52,600 nt of DNA from Clostridia bacterium (GTDB lineage Bacteria > Bacillota > Clostridia > Oscillospirales > JAAYXM01): contig JAFYQP010000002.1 in assembly GCA_017559855.1 (NCBI GenBank), positions 1 to 52,600 on the forward strand. The letters are read 5' to 3'. Every line of letters begins with the position of its first letter. Position 1 is the stretch's first letter. Both the position numbers and the translations under genes were made by a program. Under the pieces are notes generated by a model, which made no database searches, had not been told where the DNA came from, and worked only from the letters and a program-made list of their open reading frames with translations. This document shows, piece by piece, positions 23,917 to 31,239 of this stretch.

Positions 23917-24612
23917 ATGAGCAATAAAATTTTAATTGTGGAAGACGAGGCAAATATCGTTGTGCTTATAAGTCTTTACCTGAACAAAGAGGGCTTTGAA
24001 ATTTGTACTGCAAGCGACGGCATTGAAGCGCTTGAAAAATTTAAAACTTTCTCACCCGACCTTGTTCTGTTAGACCTTATGTTGCCTAAACTTGACGGTT
24101 GGGGTGTGTGCCGCGAAATACGCAAGGAAAGTCAAACCCCTATTATTATGCTCACTGCAAAGGACGAAACTCTCGACAAGGTTACCGGCCTTGAAATCGG
24201 TGCGGACGACTATATCTCAAAGCCTTTCGAAATGAAAGAAGTAATCGCAAGAATCCATGCGGTTTTACGCCGTAGTTCACGTGTAAACAGCAGAAAGAAT
24301 CAGGTTCTTACCTTTGATAATCTTATAATTGACACCGGCGAATATCGCGTCACCGTTGCCGGTAAACGCATTACCTTGCCCAAAATGGAATTTGAACTTT
24401 TATACTTCCTCGCAAGTAATCCCGGTAGAATATACACACGTGACGAACTTTTAGACCACGTATGGGGTTTTGACTATACCGGCGACACAACACGCACGGT
24501 TGACGTGCATATAAAACGTCTGCGTGACAAGATACAACACGCAAGTAAATATTGGCGTATTAAAACCCTTCCACGCCGCGGATATGGTTTTGAGGTAGGA
24601 GAAGAGGAATAA
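23917..24612 (+). CDS. OmpR/PhoB-family response regulator
   Basis: A 231-residue transcription factor. The receiver has acidic pocket Glu9-Asp10-Glu11, phospho-acceptor Asp53 in LVLLDLMLP, Thr80 and Lys102 in ISKPF. The winged-helix C-terminal half shows TLPKMEFELLYFLASNPGRI and TRTVDVHIKRLRDKI. The ATG at 23917 follows GGAGG by six bases; the open frame upstream has no ribosome site. The cognate kinase begins three bases after the stop. The layout resembles PhoPR/WalRK-type pairs, but the signal cannot be told. TATAAT at 23846-23851 is a likely -10 box without a convincing -35. Confidence 0.93.
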   Translation: MSNKILIVEDEANIVVLISLYLNKEGFEICTASDGIEALEKFKTFSPDLVLLDLMLPKLDGWGVCREIRKESQTPIIMLTAKDETLDKVTGLEIGADDYISKPFEMKEVIARIHAVLRRSSRVNSRKNQVLTFDNLIIDTGEYRVTVAGKRITLPKMEFELLYFLASNPGRIYTRDELLDHVWGFDYTGDTTRTVDVHIKRLRDKIQHASKYWRIKTLPRRGYGFEVGEEE

Positions 24613-24615
24613 GGC

Positions 24616-26025
24616 ATGAGACGGAATGTATTGTATAAATATTTCACATTCGGTGCCGCCCTGATTCTCATAAGTTTTATTATTCTCGGTATCGGTATGT
24701 CGGCTCAGGTATATAATTATTCGGTGTCGGAGAAGGAAAAAAGCCTTGAATTTTCTGCCCTTCGGATCTCCGCAATGACTACGGAAATCAACTCGCAATT
24801 CAGTTCTATAAGGCCGCAAACTTTCCGCGTTCTTATCTCCTCAACACTCGCAAACAGCGAGATGAGTGCGGTATTGTGTGATTCTTCCGGCAGGATTGTG
24901 GTAACCTCGGAAAATGTTCCGCCACCGATAACTATGAACGTGCCACCCGAACTTGTGGAAAAGGTTATTGCCGACAAGTATTTCTCCGGCCGTAATTCAC
25001 TTGGTAGTTTATATAAAAACGGACATTTTACCGTAGGTGTTCCCTACTATGATTATCTTGGAAAACCTGCAGGTTGCGTTCTTGTCACGTCCACCATTTC
25101 GCATATGCGAGGGCTTCTTTTTGCAATCGTTAAAATTTTCCTGGTTTGTGCCCTTGTTGTTTTCCTTATTATGCTTGTTGCGGCATTTTTCGGAACGCAT
25201 CGCATCATTCGCCCGATAAAAAATATAACCACCGCCGCTCGTGAATTTGCCCACGGTGACTTTTCCGTGCGTGTGCCGGTAAGTGGTAATGACGAGTTGG
25301 GCGAACTGTCCCGATCATTTAATACAATGGCGGATTCCATAGAAAAAACCGAAGATCTGCGGCGAACCTTCGTTGCAAACGTATCCCACGAATTACGATC
25401 ACCCATGACCTCCATCGGCGGCTTCGTGGATGGAATTTTAGACGGCACCATTCCCCAGGAAAGCGAGAAAAAATATCTTGAGATCGTCTCAAGTGAAGTT
25501 AAACGTCTTTCACGCCTTGTAAGTAATATGCTTGAAATCACAAGACTTCAATCCGAAGATTTATCTCAAAATGCCACAAACTACGATTTCTGCAATCAAG
25601 TTCGGCGAGTTATTATGGGGTTTGAGTCTAAAATAAACGAAAAAAACATCAAAATTAACTTAACTCTACCCTCGGATGAACTTGAGCTTTGTGCAAATGA
25701 GGACGCAATATTCCAGGTAATTTACAATCTTCTTGAAAATGCACTTAAATTTTCAAACCCCGATACGGAAATGACGATTGATGTTTCCGTTAAATCCGGA
25801 AAACTTTGGTTCTCCATTAAAAATTCAGGAAATGATATTCCCTCGGATGAACTGCCCTATATTTTCGACCGCTTCCACAAGGGGGACAAATCACGAGGCA
25901 AGGATAAAACAAGCCTCGGTCTTGGCCTCTACATCGTTAAAACCATAGTGAATCAGCACGGTGGCGATTGCGGTGCAGAAAGCAAAAACGGCATTACCGA
26001 ATTTCACTTTACATTACCCATATAA
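24616..26025 (+). CDS. Sensor histidine kinase
   Basis: A 469-residue membrane kinase. Span 1 is at about 11-31 and span 2 at about 168-192, with a 135-residue extracytoplasmic sensor between them that resembles the PAS/Cache-like domain of PhoR/YycG kinases. A HAMP domain follows (TTAAREFAHGDFSVRVPVSG). The phospho-acceptor is His258 in VSHELRSPMTSIGGF. The ATPase has NLLENALKFSNP, and the G boxes are FDRFHKGD and SLGLGLYIVKTI. It is paired with the regulator just upstream and followed by a terminator. Confidence 0.94.
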   Translation: MRRNVLYKYFTFGAALILISFIILGIGMSAQVYNYSVSEKEKSLEFSALRISAMTTEINSQFSSIRPQTFRVLISSTLANSEMSAVLCDSSGRIVVTSENVPPPITMNVPPELVEKVIADKYFSGRNSLGSLYKNGHFTVGVPYYDYLGKPAGCVLVTSTISHMRGLLFAIVKIFLVCALVVFLIMLVAAFFGTHRIIRPIKNITTAAREFAHGDFSVRVPVSGNDELGELSRSFNTMADSIEKTEDLRRTFVANVSHELRSPMTSIGGFVDGILDGTIPQESEKKYLEIVSSEVKRLSRLVSNMLEITRLQSEDLSQNATNYDFCNQVRRVIMGFESKINEKNIKINLTLPSDELELCANEDAIFQVIYNLLENALKFSNPDTEMTIDVSVKSGKLWFSIKNSGNDIPSDELPYIFDRFHKGDKSRGKDKTSLGLGLYIVKTIVNQHGGDCGAESKNGITEFHFTLPI

Positions 26026-26031
26026 AAAGCA

Positions 26032-26062
26032 CAAGAGGAAGCAAAAAACTTGCTTCCTCTTG
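26032..26062 (+). terminator. Terminator of the two-component operon
   Basis: A perfect 13-bp stem (26032-26044 with 26050-26062) is followed by ATTGTTTTATT, seven bases after the kinase stop. Confidence 0.9.
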
Positions 26063-26210
26063 ATTGTTTTATTCAAAAATTCCCTTCTGATAAGTGTTTT
26101 CCCCTCAAGACGTTTTCTACCGCTCTGCGTAATAGCGTGTAAGCACGGTACCTTGCCGCCGCCGGAACAATCTAAAACTCTTTCGGCACTATCATTACAA
26201 TAAAAAGAAA
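26063..26210. other. Unexplained intergenic stretch between two terminators
   Basis: This 148-bp stretch between the kinase terminator and the SLH-gene terminator is less AT-rich than nearby spacers, with a GC-rich core at 26120-26165. The minus strand is open for 72 codons (26232 to 26014) with SGGGKVPCLHAITQSGRKRL in it, but without a ribosome site and running through both hairpins. I assign no function. It may be a gene remnant or part of a repeat. Confidence 0.3.
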
Positions 26211-26252
26211 ATGATGTGGAATCCTTTAACATTTAATAGGATACCACATCAT
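26211..26252 (-). terminator. Terminator of the idh-rex-SLH operon
   Basis: ATGATGTGGAATCCT at 26211-26225 pairs with 26238-26252 (one mismatch in 15). Read leftward it lies about 45 bases past the SLH-gene stop and is followed by TTTTCTTTTTA. Confidence 0.8.
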
Positions 26253-26297
26253 ATTGTGTTTGTCATTAAAATTTTTATTACATTTAGTATCAAATAG

Positions 26298-27416
26298 TTA
26301 CAAACGGGGACTTGTCATTTTTGCAATTGCTCGGTCTGCGACAGAGCGAGAAACCGTTTTTTCGTTTATCAGTTTATCAAGAAGAGTGCTCTCGCTTCCT
26401 TTTAATTTTGCAAACAAAGTATGGTAGGAAAGATACGTCATATGGTCACGCATAAAACTCTCTTTCGTTATGAGTTGATGCTCACCTGCCGTGATATTCC
26501 CGGCGTTTTTTGCAAAATCAATCGCCTTGTCCCATTTAAAATCACCATTTGCATCATTATATCCCAAAGTGCGGAGAAGAAACGTCATATAATGGTTTGC
26601 CGATGTTGTATTGCCTGAACCGAAGAGGGTTTTGGAAATTCCGTTTGTATAACCTCTGTTATAAGCGTATGCGACGTATCTGTCCACCCATTCCGGCACG
26701 TCGGTAAACGGGTGCTTACCGTTATAGCGGAGAGCCTCATCCTCCTCGCCTAAAAGGCGGAGGAGCATAACGAGAGATTCCGCCCTCGTCGCCGCACGGT
26801 CAAGTTCATAACCTATGTTGCTGCCACGGAAAAGATTCATAGCCTTTAAGGCGTCTGCACGGTCAAAATACTTTGCACGATAACGGAGAGACACTATTCT
26901 GTATACGCCGTCCACCCACACGGTTGCCCGATCGGAGGTAATGCGGATACCCGCACCGCTGCTTTTGGGAATCATATAATTTGTATTCTGTGCAACCCCT
27001 GCACCGCTTTTTGCCTCATTGCCGCCGGTTATATTTACGATAGTATCGTTTATAACCTTTGCACTGCCTGAACGCAGGATAAGCGTTGTGCCGGTAAGGC
27101 CGGAGAGAACGTCGTCCTTTTTAAGAACAACCTCTTGTCTGCCTTCGGTTGAATACATATAAAAGCCTTTCATCTGCAATCTTTCAAGGACTCTGTTCGC
27201 CACGTCTCGTTGAACACCCGCATTTGAAAAAACATTCGTATCGGGTACTTTGACAGTATCAAACATTGAAAGAACGGTTTTTTCGACCTCATCTTCAAGT
27301 TGGGGTTTTATCGTGCCGTTTAAATATGACAGTGATATAACCGTCTCATTTGAGGCAAAAACACAAAATCCCAGACAAGAGACAAGAACTAAAAATAACG
27401 CAATAACTTTTTTCAT
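26298..27416 (-). CDS. Secreted protein with SLH domains
   Basis: A 372-residue exported protein. The first 21 residues are a classic signal peptide (MKK, then a hydrophobic core, then FCVFA). The first half (25-180) is not recognised. From about 183 two SLH modules follow: ATRAESLVMLLRLLG with HPFTDVPEWVDRYVAYAYNR at 209-254, then the weaker TTSANHYMTFLLRTLGYND and a degenerate third near 291-345. SLH domains bind pyruvylated wall polymer, the product of CsaB. The start is four bases after the rex stop with only GGAA as ribosome site, so it is coupled to rex. The role of the N-terminal half is unknown. Confidence 0.85.
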   Translation of the reverse strand: MKKVIALFLVLVSCLGFCVFASNETVISLSYLNGTIKPQLEDEVEKTVLSMFDTVKVPDTNVFSNAGVQRDVANRVLERLQMKGFYMYSTEGRQEVVLKKDDVLSGLTGTTLILRSGSAKVINDTIVNITGGNEAKSGAGVAQNTNYMIPKSSGAGIRITSDRATVWVDGVYRIVSLRYRAKYFDRADALKAMNLFRGSNIGYELDRAATRAESLVMLLRLLGEEDEALRYNGKHPFTDVPEWVDRYVAYAYNRGYTNGISKTLFGSGNTTSANHYMTFLLRTLGYNDANGDFKWDKAIDFAKNAGNITAGEHQLITKESFMRDHMTYLSYHTLFAKLKGSESTLLDKLINEKTVSRSVADRAIAKMTSPRL

Positions 27417-27420
27417 AGTA

Positions 27421-28047
27421 CTATTCCGAAATTCCGTAGCACAGAGTCATAAGACTGTCTGCAAAATGAACATCCTCGATTACGATGTTGGGATGTCTTC
27501 TCTTTAAATCAACGTTTACAAAATTCCAAATACCTTTGATGCCTAAGTTAACAAGACGGTCGGACATTTCCGGTGCCGCTTTTTTAGGGAGTGCAAGAAT
27601 TGCGATATCAAAGGGATTTTCCTCTGCAAACTTTTCAAGATCATCGGGATGAAGAACGGGAACGCCTTCAATTTTATTTCCTATCATATCCTCGCCAAGG
27701 TCAAAAGCACAGACAATTTCAAACCCGCATTTTGCAAAATTAAAATTGTGCAAAAGTGCATGTCCGATATTACCCACACCGATCATAACCGCCTTGTGTA
27801 GTTTTTCCACACCGAGAATACTTGCGATCTCTGTCATAAGGGTATTCACGTTATAACCGTAACCCTGCTGACCGAAACCGCCGAAACAGTTGAAATCCTG
27901 ACGGATTTGCGAAGCGGTAAGGCCCATATACTCCGCGAGGGTACGTGATGAAATTTTTGTAACGCCGTCTTTTGCAAGTTCATTAAGACAACGATAGTAT
28001 TTCGGCATCCTGCGAATTACCGCATTTGAGACCTGACCTCTATGCAT
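27421..28047 (-). CDS. rex: Redox-sensing transcriptional repressor Rex
   Basis: A 208-residue repressor that binds DNA when NADH is low relative to NAD+ and controls fermentation and respiration genes in Gram-positives. The winged helix spans about 8-75 (PKYYRCLNELAKDGVTKISS, SQIRQDFNCFGGFGQQGYGY). The Rossmann domain has GVGNIGHALL at 90-99. Length is typical. AAGGAG precedes the ATG. It is second in an operon after isocitrate dehydrogenase and before the SLH gene. I could not find a clear Rex operator in the operon promoter. Confidence 0.96.
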   Translation of the reverse strand: MHRGQVSNAVIRRMPKYYRCLNELAKDGVTKISSRTLAEYMGLTASQIRQDFNCFGGFGQQGYGYNVNTLMTEIASILGVEKLHKAVMIGVGNIGHALLHNFNFAKCGFEIVCAFDLGEDMIGNKIEGVPVLHPDDLEKFAEENPFDIAILALPKKAAPEMSDRLVNLGIKGIWNFVNVDLKRRHPNIVIEDVHFADSLMTLCYGISE

Positions 28048-28068
28048 AATTTCCTATTCTCCTTAAAA

Positions 28069-29214
28069 CTACTGAATTTTGCTCATTACGTAATCGGCAA
28101 ACTCTGCACAAGTAGCACCTGTATCACGACCGGTAATAACAACCTTCTTCTCTTCGTACATACAGATATCAAGTGCACGTTCTAACTTCTTTGCAAGTTC
28201 AACTTCACCGATATGCTCAAGAAGCATAACCGATGCACGGAGCATACTGCAAGGATCTGCATACTTGTCTCTTCCCTCTGCAACCATACGGGGTGCGGAG
28301 CCGTGAATAGCCTCGAACATTGCGTAACGCTTACCGATATTAGCACTGCCTGCGGTGCCGACACCACCCTGGAACTCAGCAGCCTCGTCGGTAAGAATAT
28401 CACCGTAGAGGTTGGGAAGAACCATAACCTGGAAATCACGACGGCGTTTCTCGTCAACGAGTTTTGCGGTCATAATATCAATGTACCAATCGTCGAAGGA
28501 AATATCCGGATACTTCTTTGCAACTTCCTTACAGATATTGAGGAACTTACCATCGGTAGTTTTGATAACATTTGCCTTGGTAACCGCGGTTACACGGGTT
28601 CTGCCCATACGGTTTGCGTAGTCAAATGCAAGTTCTGCAATACGCTCACTACCCTGAGTGGTAGCGATGGTAAAGTCGATTGCAAGGTCGTCGGTAACGT
28701 TTACGCCGAGACTTCCTACCGCATATCCGCCCTCTGTATTCTCACGGAAGAACATCCAATCGATACCCTGGGACGGAACCTTTACGGGACGCATATTTGC
28801 AAAAAGGTCGAGTTCCTTTCTCATTGCAACGTTTGCACTTTCAATATTCGGCCAGGGATCACCTGCACGGGGAGTGGTGGTCGGGCCCTTTAAGAGCACG
28901 TGGCACTCCTTAATCTCTGCAAGGACGTCATCGGGAATAGCCTTACCTGCTGCCGCACGGTTTTCGATAGTGAGACCGTCGATAACACGGAACTCGATCT
29001 TACCTGCTTTTACCTTATCTGCAAGTAAGGTCTCAAGAACACGGTGAGACTCCTTGGTGATTGCCGGACCGATACCGTCACCGCCAAGCACACCGATAAT
29101 AAGTGTGGGAAGTGTGGAATAGTCGATAAAATCTGCCTGAGATTTCATATTCTCAATACGTTTAAGCTGCATTTCAATAATCTTTTCAAAAGACTTAATT
29201 GTGTTTTCGTTCAT
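28069..29214 (-). CDS. Isocitrate dehydrogenase (NAD(P)+), IDH/IMDH family
   Basis: A 381-residue beta-decarboxylating dehydrogenase. Landmarks: LGGDGIGPAITKE, the substrate loop ESANVAMRKELDLFANMRPV, FFRENTEGGYAVG with the catalytic Tyr, KANVIKTTDG with the catalytic Lys, the metal aspartates in NLYGDILTDEAAEF, and FEAIHGSAPRMV. These fit isocitrate better than isopropylmalate. The first 35 residues are an extra helical segment. The ATG at 29214 lies eight bases after AAGGTGG, and the GTG at 29226 is inside that site. It likely supplies 2-oxoglutarate. It is the first gene of a unit with rex, a sensible link to NADH balance. Confidence 0.88.
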   Translation of the reverse strand: MNENTIKSFEKIIEMQLKRIENMKSQADFIDYSTLPTLIIGVLGGDGIGPAITKESHRVLETLLADKVKAGKIEFRVIDGLTIENRAAAGKAIPDDVLAEIKECHVLLKGPTTTPRAGDPWPNIESANVAMRKELDLFANMRPVKVPSQGIDWMFFRENTEGGYAVGSLGVNVTDDLAIDFTIATTQGSERIAELAFDYANRMGRTRVTAVTKANVIKTTDGKFLNICKEVAKKYPDISFDDWYIDIMTAKLVDEKRRRDFQVMVLPNLYGDILTDEAAEFQGGVGTAGSANIGKRYAMFEAIHGSAPRMVAEGRDKYADPCSMLRASVMLLEHIGEVELAKKLERALDICMYEEKKVVITGRDTGATCAEFADYVMSKIQ

Positions 29215-29282
29215 TAGTATTTCCACCTTTTCTAACTTTAATTTTTTAACAGTAATAAATTGCGAAAACTTACCTATATTAT

Positions 29283-29311
29283 ATAATACTGTTTTTTTAC
29301 CCTTTTGTCAA
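29283..29311 (-). promoter_or_regulatory. Sigma-A-type promoter of the idh-rex-SLH operon
   Basis: Read leftward: TTGACA (complement of 29306-29311), 17 bases, then TATTAT (complement of 29283-29288), with a second overlapping TATAAT just downstream. Confidence 0.78.
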
Positions 29312-29732
29312 TGTTGATTACAAATTGTATAGGTTTTTTATCCTGCACATTTTCTTTATTCATTTATACATATTTTACAATTTTTACCATTTGCTTTTTG
29401 TGCCTTACTTTTGCAAAAATCGGGGGTTTTTGCACCTTTTTTAACCCGCTGAAACGCCCTCCATATTACGACATTTTACGCATTTTTATTTTACATAATT
29501 TTATTACTCCGCAAGTTCTACAGATAGTTATGCACATTTTCCACAGAGTTTTTCACAAGGGTTAATCTATTGTGGCACAATGCTTATACCGTTTTATCCC
29601 AATTTTAGGAAAACTCGCAACCGAAGTTTTGCACTTTTTCCCACACCATTATCCGTTTACATAATTCCGCCTTTATCGACCGAAATTTACCGTGCATAAA
29701 ATCCTTGTATATACCATTGATTTGCGAATAAA
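29312..29732. other. Long AT-rich intergenic region
   Basis: About 420 bp holds no credible gene. Besides the DnaA-box cluster at 29528-29557 it has an 8-bp hairpin (TGCAAAAA 29412-29419 with 29427-29434, loop TCGGGGG), two one-mismatch DnaA-like 9-mers (TTTTGCACC near 29428 and TTTTGCACT near 29628), and a small palindrome TTGTGGCACAA at 29570-29580. Only short chance frames are open. Confidence 0.6.
29528..29557 (+). promoter_or_regulatory. Cluster of three DnaA-box matches
   Basis: TTATGCACA at 29528-29536, TTTTCCACA at 29537-29545 and TTTTTCACA at 29549-29557 lie head to tail on the same strand. All three fit the relaxed DnaA consensus TTWTNCACA exactly, though none is the strict TTATCCACA. 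Three exact fits in 30 bases, spaced 9 and 12, are unlikely by chance even in AT-rich DNA. Whether DnaA binds is untested. Confidence 0.55.
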
Positions 29733-29769
29733 AAAATGACTAAAGACTTATACAATCTTTAGTCATTTT
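29733..29769 (-). terminator. Terminator of polA-rimI-tsaD
   Basis: A perfect 14-bp stem (29733-29746 with 29756-29769) lies just after the tsaD stop and is followed, read leftward, by a T run. Confidence 0.92.
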
Positions 29770-29773
29770 CTCA

Positions 29774-30796
29774 TTATTTATTGCCGAATAATTTATCAAT
29801 TGGCATGGTTGCGTACGCATTCAGGTCCGCACCCGCACAATTTCCGTCTAAATATTCAAAATAAGCCTGAGCACCTATCATCGCCGCATTGTCGCCGCAA
29901 AGGGAAAGGGGCGGTAAATATAATTCACACGCTAACTTCTCCGCCATGGTTTCAAGTTCACGACGTAAAAACCCATTTGCCGCAACGCCGCCCGCAACCG
30001 CGAGTTTCTTATATCCGGTCTTTTCAAGTGCCGTTGCGGTACGAGGTACCAACGTGTCTGCCACAGCGGCAGAAAAGGATGCCGCAAGAGACGCACCGTC
30101 TATGGTCTCGCCCTTTTGCTCTGCATTGTGTACCGTATTGATAACCGCTGTTTTAAGACCGGAGAAGGACATATCAAGTTCATTGTCCGCCACCTTCGCA
30201 CGGGGCAGTTTGTACTTTGTCGTATCACCGCCGGATGCAAGTTTATCCATTGCCGCACCGCCGGGATAAGGAAGTCCCAGCACACGGGCACATTTATCAA
30301 ACGCCTCTCCTGCCGCGTCATCACGGGTAGAGCCTAAAATCTCAAATTCCGTATAACCTTTTACGTCCACAATAAGAGTGTGTCCGCCGGATACAACAAG
30401 GCATAAGAAGGGTGGTTTTAAATCGGGAAACGCTATGTAGTTTGCCGCAATATGCCCTCTTATGTGATGTACCGGAATAAGGGGTTTATCAAGGCCGATT
30501 GCTACCGCTTTTGCAAAACCCACACCCACAAGGAGTGCCCCGATTAAGCCCGGTGCATAGGTTACCGCAATCGCATCAACGTCCTGCTTCTTCATATTTG
30601 CTTTGCTCAGTGCCTCTTCGGCGAGAATTGTGATGGACTCTATATGTTGGCGTGAGGCAATTTCCGGCACGACGCCGCCGTATAGTGCGTGAGTCTCAAT
30701 TTGTGACCGCACAACACTTGAAATCACCTGTCTGCCGTCCTCCACAACCGCTACTGCGGTTTCGTCACAAGAGGTTTCTATGGCAAGTATCCTCAT
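29774..30796 (-). CDS. tsaD: tRNA N6-threonylcarbamoyladenosine transferase TsaD
   Basis: A 340-residue ASKHA-fold enzyme that, with TsaB and TsaE, moves the threonylcarbamoyl group to A37 of ANN-decoding tRNAs. ILAIETSCDETAVAVVED opens the chain; metal ligands His111 and His115 lie in VHHIRGHIAANY, and CLVVSGGHTLIVD and VAGGVAANGFLRREL are family motifs. The start overlaps the rimI stop by four bases (ATGA). TsaB and TsaE, often linked to rimI, are not in this window. Confidence 0.97.
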   Translation of the reverse strand: MRILAIETSCDETAVAVVEDGRQVISSVVRSQIETHALYGGVVPEIASRQHIESITILAEEALSKANMKKQDVDAIAVTYAPGLIGALLVGVGFAKAVAIGLDKPLIPVHHIRGHIAANYIAFPDLKPPFLCLVVSGGHTLIVDVKGYTEFEILGSTRDDAAGEAFDKCARVLGLPYPGGAAMDKLASGGDTTKYKLPRAKVADNELDMSFSGLKTAVINTVHNAEQKGETIDGASLAASFSAAVADTLVPRTATALEKTGYKKLAVAGGVAANGFLRRELETMAEKLACELYLPPLSLCGDNAAMIGAQAYFEYLDGNCAGADLNAYATMPIDKLFGNK

Positions 30797-31239
30797 TTTT
30801 CAATCTCCTTAGTCATAAGATACGCGTCCTCCTCAGGATTTGAATAATACTTCGGACGCACACCAACCTGTTCAAATCCCAATTTTTCATATAAGGCGAT
30901 GGCACCTGCATTTGATGCCCGTACCTCAAGCGTAAGAAATGAAAGGTCACGGTTTTCCGCAACAAGTTTTTCCACAAGGGCTTTTGCTATCCCTCGACGA
31001 CGAAAGCAAGGTAAGACCGCAACGTTTGTTATATAGCCTTCATCCAAAATTTTATAAAGGCCAACATAACCTGCCACTCTATCCCCCTCTTCCCATACGA
31101 TAAGGTATGAGCAGGGGTTATCATAGGTCTCCTCAAGCATTTTTTCACTCCATGGAGAGGAAAAACACTCTTTCTCCAGCATAGCGACCTGAGGTATATG
31201 CCGTTTTTCCATTTTTATTATATTACTTTTTTGCATCAT
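30793..31239 (-). CDS. rimI: Ribosomal-protein-alanine N-acetyltransferase
   Basis: A 148-residue GNAT enzyme that acetylates the N-terminal Ala of S18. Landmarks: HIPQVAMLEKECFSSPWSEK, YITNVAVLPCFRRRGIAKAL with the acetyl-CoA loop, and LEVRASNAGAIALYEKLGFE, all diagnostic of RimI. The chosen ATG at 31239 follows GGAG inside the end of polA, so the genes overlap by 17 bases. The open frame extends upstream but lacks a ribosome site. RimI next to TsaD is a common arrangement. Confidence 0.93.
   Translation of the reverse strand: MMQKSNIIKMEKRHIPQVAMLEKECFSSPWSEKMLEETYDNPCSYLIVWEEGDRVAGYVGLYKILDEGYITNVAVLPCFRRRGIAKALVEKLVAENRDLSFLTLEVRASNAGAIALYEKLGFEQVGVRPKYYSNPEEDAYLMTKEIEK

Noticed and set aside
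28213-28893. 226-codon open frame on the plus strand inside isocitrate dehydrogenase
   Set aside because: It is entirely antisense to a well-supported gene, has no ribosome site, and its Cys/Thr-rich translation has no domain I recognise.
29552-29580. Rex operator upstream of the idh-rex operon
   Set aside because: TTCACAA and TTGTGG occur but in the wrong order and about 240 bases from the promoter; the palindrome TTGTGGCACAA is too short for the usual 18-20 base site.
29312-29732. Chromosomal replication origin
   Set aside because: The DnaA boxes are suggestive, but dnaA, dnaN, rpmH and gidA are absent and gene direction does not switch here. A titration or regulatory site is more modest and fits better.
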